In this document: piece after piece, positions 4,794-7,983 of the stretch
Layout: the number at the start of each line of letters is the position of its first letter
Numbering within the stretch: the first letter of the stretch is position 1
Assembly (NCBI GenBank): GCA_012511085.1
Contig: JAAZGU010000145.1
Location: 1-7,983, forward strand
Source: Erysipelothrix sp.
Lineage (GTDB): Bacteria; Bacillota_I; Bacilli_A; Erysipelotrichales; Erysipelotrichaceae
Reading direction: 5' to 3'
Length of the DNA: 7,983 nucleotides
The notes under the pieces: model-generated
Database searches by the model: none
Told to the model about the DNA's origin: nothing
Seen by the model: the letters and a program-made list of their open reading frames with translations, nothing else
Position numbers and translations under genes: made by a program

Positions 4794-7112
4794 ATGGATC
4801 AAGAAAAAATTGAAATTAGTGTTCCAGTTATCGCAACCCGTGGTATTGTTGTTTTCCCAAATCAAGACATCATGATTGAAGTTGGCCGTGAGAAAAGTGT
4901 AAACGCGGTCGAAGAATCAAATGCCTATTTTAATGGTCATGTATGGCTTGTATCTCAAAAGGACATTATGGTGGATGATCCAAAAGAAGATGATCTCTAT
5001 GCTTTTGGAACTTTGTGCCGTATTAAAAATATTAAACGAAAAGAAGGATTTATGCGTGTCACATTCACCGGTTTACAACGGGCGAAACTGTTACGCATGA
5101 GTGAAGATGAGCGCATGTTCTTTGCCACCGTGATGGCAAAAGAAAACGAATCGGGAGATGCCATGGAAGAAATGGCACTGATTCGTCGCATCGCCAAAGA
5201 ATTAGAACACGTTGCCACCAGCAATGTGAATTTCCCGACGGAAATGATCAGTCAATTAACCAAAGGCGTCAGTGCCATGCAGTTGGCTGACCAATTTGCG
5301 CAGTTTTTCCCCTTGCCGCTTGATAAAAAGCAATTGTTGCTGGAAACCTTGAACGTGAATGAACGTTTGATGATTATCATCAGTGAACTGCAGACGGAAA
5401 AACAATTGTCCTCGATTGAGAGTGACATCAATGAACGCGTGAAAGAACGTATTGAAGATAACCAACGCGAGTATTACTTGCGTGAAAAGCTACGTGCAAT
5501 TCGTGAAGAGCTTGGGGATGTGGCGGTTAAGGAAGAAGAAGGAGACGACATGCGACGCATGATCGAAGAAAACCCTTATCCTGAAAACGTCAAAGAAAAA
5601 GCCTTGGAAGAATTGACCCGTTATGAAATGTTACCGCAGGCATCCGGAGAGTCGGGTGTCATCCGTAACTATTTGGATTGGTTGTTGAAGACACCGTGGT
5701 GGCAAGAAACAACCGATAACGAAGATTTGACCGCTGTGCGGCAAGTCTTGGACGATGATCACTATGGTTTAGAAAAAGTGAAGGATCGTATCATGGAGTA
5801 TTTGGCTGTTAAAAACATGACCAAAACCCTCAATGCACCGATATTATGTTTGGTGGGGCCACCGGGCGTCGGTAAGACATCCTTGGCACGATCAATCGCA
5901 AACGCCTTGGATCGACGTTTCATCAAGGCCTCCTTAGGGGGCGTGCGTGATGAAGCCGAGATTCGTGGACACCGGCGGACCTATTTAGGCTCAATGCCTG
6001 GTCGTATCATTCAAGGGATGAAAAAGGCAGGGGTGATCAACCCGGTCTTCTTGATTGACGAAATTGACAAAATGTCAGCCGATTACAAAGGTGACCCATC
6101 AAGCGCCATGCTTGAAGTGCTCGATCCTGAACAAAACAGTTTCTTCTCCGATCATTTTCTGGAAGAGCCTTACGATTTGTCAAAGGTGATGTTTGTGGCA
6201 ACCGCTAACTATTTAGAAGCGATTCCACCTGCTTTACGTGACCGTTTGGAAATCATTGAATTATCTTCCTACACGGAACAAGAAAAATTAAACATTGCCA
6301 AAGAGCACTTGATTGTGAAGCAACGTAAGATTAACGGTTTGAAAGCCTCACAATTTAGAATTTCTGACAGCGCCTTGTTGTATTTGATTCGTCATTACAC
6401 CCGTGAGGCCGGCGTCAGACAATTGGAACGTGTGATTGCGAGTCTCTGCCGTAAGAGCGTGCTTGCGATTTTGAAAGATGATAAAAAATCAATTCGCATC
6501 ACCAACAAACGCATTGTTGAGTGGTTGGGTAAAGAAATCTATGAATTTGGTAAGAAAGAAGCACAACCGCAGATTGGTGTTGTTACCGGCTTGGCCTACA
6601 CTTCCTTTGGCGGCGATGTGCTACCGGTTGAAGTGACAACCTTTGAAGGTAAGGGTCGTTTGATTCTAACCGGTAAGCTTGGGGATGTCATGAAGGAATC
6701 CGCAGAAATTGCGTTTGGCTATACCAAGAGCCACGCCCGCGAATTCAAGATTGATCCCAAGTTCTTCGAAAACCACGATATTCACATTCACGTGCCGGAA
6801 GGTGCGATTCCAAAAGATGGACCAAGTGCAGGGATTACCTTGACAACGGCGATTGTTTCCGCATTAACGCATCGGAAGGTGTATTCTGATCTGGCGATGA
6901 CCGGTGAAGTCACCTTGCGTGGTAATGTCCTAGCAATCGGTGGTTTAAAAGAGAAAACGTTAGCGGCGCATCGCGTCGGGATTCATAAGATTATTATTCC
7001 AAAATCCAACGTGAAAGACATGGATGAAATTCCAAGTTCTGTCAAAGATACCATGGAGTTTGTGCCTGTTGAAAACGTTTTGGAAGTGCTTAAAGAAGCC
7101 TTGGTTCAATAA
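4794..7112 (+). CDS. lon: ATP-dependent endopeptidase La (LonA type)
   Basis: Cytoplasmic homo-oligomeric AAA+ protease that degrades misfolded and specific short-lived regulatory proteins. At 772 residues it is full length (E. coli 784). Domains: an N-terminal LON substrate-binding domain (about 8-200, starting VPVIATRGIVVFPN), a helical/coiled region (about 200-300), the AAA+ module with Walker A GPPGVGKT at 355-362, Walker B FLIDEID at 419-425, and a downstream sensor region with TANYLEAIPPALRDR. The C-terminal protease domain (about 585-772) has the catalytic dyad Ser678 in PKDGPSAG and Lys721 in GGLKEK, 43 residues apart as in E. coli (679/722). No membrane insertion is seen, so it is LonA and not LonB. 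A very strong ribosome binding site AAGGAGG (4780-4786), seven bases before ATG, fixes the start. Transcription comes from the tig promoter; no separate promoter or terminator is visible in the 19-nt gap. It overlaps engB by one base (TAATG). Confidence 0.98.
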   Translation: MDQEKIEISVPVIATRGIVVFPNQDIMIEVGREKSVNAVEESNAYFNGHVWLVSQKDIMVDDPKEDDLYAFGTLCRIKNIKRKEGFMRVTFTGLQRAKLLRMSEDERMFFATVMAKENESGDAMEEMALIRRIAKELEHVATSNVNFPTEMISQLTKGVSAMQLADQFAQFFPLPLDKKQLLLETLNVNERLMIIISELQTEKQLSSIESDINERVKERIEDNQREYYLREKLRAIREELGDVAVKEEEGDDMRRMIEENPYPENVKEKALEELTRYEMLPQASGESGVIRNYLDWLLKTPWWQETTDNEDLTAVRQVLDDDHYGLEKVKDRIMEYLAVKNMTKTLNAPILCLVGPPGVGKTSLARSIANALDRRFIKASLGGVRDEAEIRGHRRTYLGSMPGRIIQGMKKAGVINPVFLIDEIDKMSADYKGDPSSAMLEVLDPEQNSFFSDHFLEEPYDLSKVMFVATANYLEAIPPALRDRLEIIELSSYTEQEKLNIAKEHLIVKQRKINGLKASQFRISDSALLYLIRHYTREAGVRQLERVIASLCRKSVLAILKDDKKSIRITNKRIVEWLGKEIYEFGKKEAQPQIGVVTGLAYTSFGGDVLPVEVTTFEGKGRLILTGKLGDVMKESAEIAFGYTKSHAREFKIDPKFFENHDIHIHVPEGAIPKDGPSAGITLTTAIVSALTHRKVYSDLAMTGEVTLRGNVLAIGGLKEKTLAAHRVGIHKIIIPKSNVKDMDEIPSSVKDTMEFVPVENVLEVLKEALVQ

Positions 7113-7681
7113 TGATTAAACACAACGCATGCGAATTTTTATTAAGTTGTGCACTGCCGGAGCAGCTTCCTGAAGCAAACCTTCAGGAAGTGGTGCTCGT
7201 AGGCAAAAGTAACGTTGGTAAGAGCAGTTTGATCAATGCGCTTTGTCAACGGAAAAACTTAGCCTATGTTGGTTCCGCTCCCGGTAAAACAACCATGATT
7301 AATTTCTATGAGATTAATAATCATTGGCATCTCGTTGATGTACCTGGCTATGGCTATGCCAAACTCTCTAAAAAAGAGTTGGCTCGCATTGACGCCCTGA
7401 TGAGCGCTTACTTTCATAGTGAGCGTAACATCGTGGGGATGATCATCATCGTTGATGCGCGACGTGACATCAGCGAACTTGATGACATGATGATTGACAT
7501 TGCGGCGCATTTAGAGATTCCCTATCTGCTTGTCTTTAGTAAAATTGATAAAATAAGAAGGAATAAATTAGCGCAGCTTAAAATAAAATACGTGAACCAA
7601 CCGGTTGCTTTTTTCTCAGCCTTGCAGCCCGTTGGGATACCAGCCATCCTGGATAAAATTTATGATTGGATTCAAGCTTAA
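7112..7681 (+). CDS. engB: Ribosome-biogenesis GTP-binding protein EngB (YsxC/YihA)
   Basis: TrmE-Era-type small GTPase required for late 50S subunit assembly; essential in B. subtilis and E. coli. At 189 aa it is a single G domain, near the family norm (about 195-210). G motifs: G1 GKSNVGKS (31-38), G2 threonines in PGKTTMIN (57-64), G3 DVPG (76-79) followed by the family-specific YGYA, G4 SKID (143-146, where most EngB proteins have TKxD), and G5 SAL (169-171). G1 begins with Lys32 where many homologues have Arg. The ATG shares its A with the last base of the lon stop codon (TAATG), and no convincing ribosome binding site precedes it, so translation probably depends on re-initiation after lon. 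It is the last gene of the tig operon. No dedicated terminator follows before the next promoter. Confidence 0.96.
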   Translation: MIKHNACEFLLSCALPEQLPEANLQEVVLVGKSNVGKSSLINALCQRKNLAYVGSAPGKTTMINFYEINNHWHLVDVPGYGYAKLSKKELARIDALMSAYFHSERNIVGMIIIVDARRDISELDDMMIDIAAHLEIPYLLVFSKIDKIRRNKLAQLKIKYVNQPVAFFSALQPVGIPAILDKIYDWIQA

Positions 7682-7710
7682 GTGGTGCAAGTCAAGGCCA
7701 TGTTAAGCAT

Positions 7711-7739
7711 TTGACACACCCCTTAAATTTATATAAAAT
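7711..7739 (+). promoter_or_regulatory. Promoter of the T-box / valS transcript
   Basis: Perfect -35 TTGACA (7711-7716), a 17-bp spacer and TAAAAT (7734-7739, five of six). Initiation near 7746 places the start just before the first strand of T-box Stem I. This is a strong constitutive promoter, as expected when control is by leader attenuation. Confidence 0.85.
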
Positions 7740-7745
7740 AAGGGC

Positions 7746-7961
7746 AGTTCGATAAACTGAAAAAAGTTTTTAGGTTGGTCACTTAGAGAGCTTTGGGATG
7801 GTGCAACAAAGACAAGACCTAAGGATTGAAGTCATCAGTTTGAAGAAACTCTGAAGCGAGTAGGAGTTTCCGTTCACCGCGTTAAGGTAAGAGTGCATGA
7901 TTAAGTTCATGAATTAAGGTGGTACCGCGAGATTTTCGTCCTTGGATGAGAATCTTTTTTT
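7746..7961 (+). promoter_or_regulatory. T-box riboswitch leader, valine-specific (GUC specifier)
   Basis: A class I transcriptional T-box that senses uncharged tRNA and allows read-through into an aminoacyl-tRNA synthetase gene. Stem I base: AAACTGA (7754-7760) pairs with TCAGTTT (7835-7841). Upper Stem I pairs TTTAGGT (7769-7775) with ACCTAAG (7817-7823). The AGAGAGC motif lies at 7785-7791, and the distal stem CTTTG/CAAAG carries the GGTGCAA terminal loop (7800-7806). The specifier-loop strand TTGAAGTCA places GTC (7831-7833) followed by a purine and then the base stem, the spacing seen in known T-boxes, so the effector is tRNA-Val with anticodon GAC. Stem II is GAAACTC/GAGTTTC (7845-7851/7864-7870). 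Stem III is CATGA/TCATG (7896-7900/7907-7911). The T-box sequence AAGGTGGTACCGCG (7916-7929) has the bulge UGGU, which pairs with a tRNA 3' end ACCA (discriminator A), consistent with Val. The antiterminator pairs AAGG (7916-7919) with CCTT (7940-7943). ATC one base further is the Ile alternative, less well spaced. Confidence 0.95.
7929..7961 (+). terminator. T-box intrinsic terminator
   Basis: GATTTTC (7931-7937) pairs with GAGAATC (7948-7954), with inner G-U, T-A and C-G pairs closing a small loop and weak outer pairs at 7929-7930. Seven Ts follow (7955-7961). It shares CCTT (7940-7943) with the antiterminator, so the two folds exclude each other. It forms when tRNA-Val is charged. Confidence 0.9.
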
Positions 7962-7977
7962 ATGAGAGGGAGTTAAC

Positions 7978-7983
7978 ATGAAG
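7978..7983 (+). CDS. valS: Start of an aminoacyl-tRNA synthetase gene, probably valyl-tRNA synthetase (partial)
   Basis: Only ATG AAG (Met-Lys) is in the window; the gene continues past its right edge. The start is supported by the purine-rich ribosome binding site AGAGGGAG at 7965-7972, five bases upstream, and by its position directly after the T-box terminator. The identity is inferred from the GUC specifier and UGGU bulge. It also agrees with the B. subtilis region, where valS lies downstream of ysxC beyond the hem genes. isoleucyl-tRNA synthetase is the main alternative if the specifier is shifted. Confidence 0.7.

Noticed and set aside
7754..7771. AAACT-GAAAAA-AGTTT followed by Ts, resembling a terminator for engB
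   Set aside because: The stem is only five weak A/T-rich pairs, it lies after the strong TTGACA promoter, and the same AAACTGA strand pairs better with TCAGTTT at 7835-7841 as the base of T-box Stem I.
1..7983. Mobile elements, CRISPR arrays, phage or defence genes
   Set aside because: No transposase or integrase motifs, no spaced repeats and no long inverted repeats were seen; gene spacing is tight and all coding sequences are housekeeping-type or permease.

Overview
The window is a compact stretch of housekeeping chromosome from a low-GC, Gram-positive-type bacterium. All genes lie on the + strand with very short gaps. Firmicutes affinity is supported by a class I T-box leader, strong AGGAGG-type ribosome binding sites, consensus or extended -10 promoters, and the tig / lon / engB / (valS) order. 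murI stops at TGA, and tryptophans in conserved positions (for example in Lon) are TGG, so the standard bacterial code (table 11) is in use and not the Mycoplasma code. The DUF3196-like gene and the divergent MurI make me lean towards an Erysipelotrichia-like or mollicute-related lineage. That placement is inference.

Layout. (1) 1-1265: a probable extended -10 promoter drives murI (glutamate racemase, cell-wall D-Glu), which overlaps by 4 nt a small YfcE/YsnB-type metallophosphoesterase. (2) 1266-1443: a tRNA-Arg(UCU) gene with encoded CCA, its own promoter and a short hairpin terminator. (3) 1463-3448: a strong promoter drives an MFS exporter-like permease and, 8 nt further on, an uncharacterised acidic helical protein that resembles DUF3196. 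(4) 3449-7681: a near-consensus promoter, whose -35 starts directly after the previous stop codon, drives tig (trigger factor), lon (ATP-dependent protease) and engB/ysxC (ribosome-assembly GTPase). This is a protein-quality-control and ribosome-biogenesis operon. No clpP or clpX sits between tig and lon, unlike in E. coli or B. subtilis. (5) 7711-7983: a consensus promoter, then a full T-box riboswitch with specifier GUC (valine) and T-box bulge UGGU, its intrinsic terminator, a ribosome binding site and the first two codons of a gene that is most likely valS.

The translation-related genes fit together: tRNA-Arg, the nascent-chain chaperone, removal of misfolded protein, 50S assembly, and a tRNA-sensing switch for valyl-tRNA synthetase. 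I found no mobile element, CRISPR array, phage remnant or defence system. The least explained gene is the DUF3196-like protein at 2747-3448.
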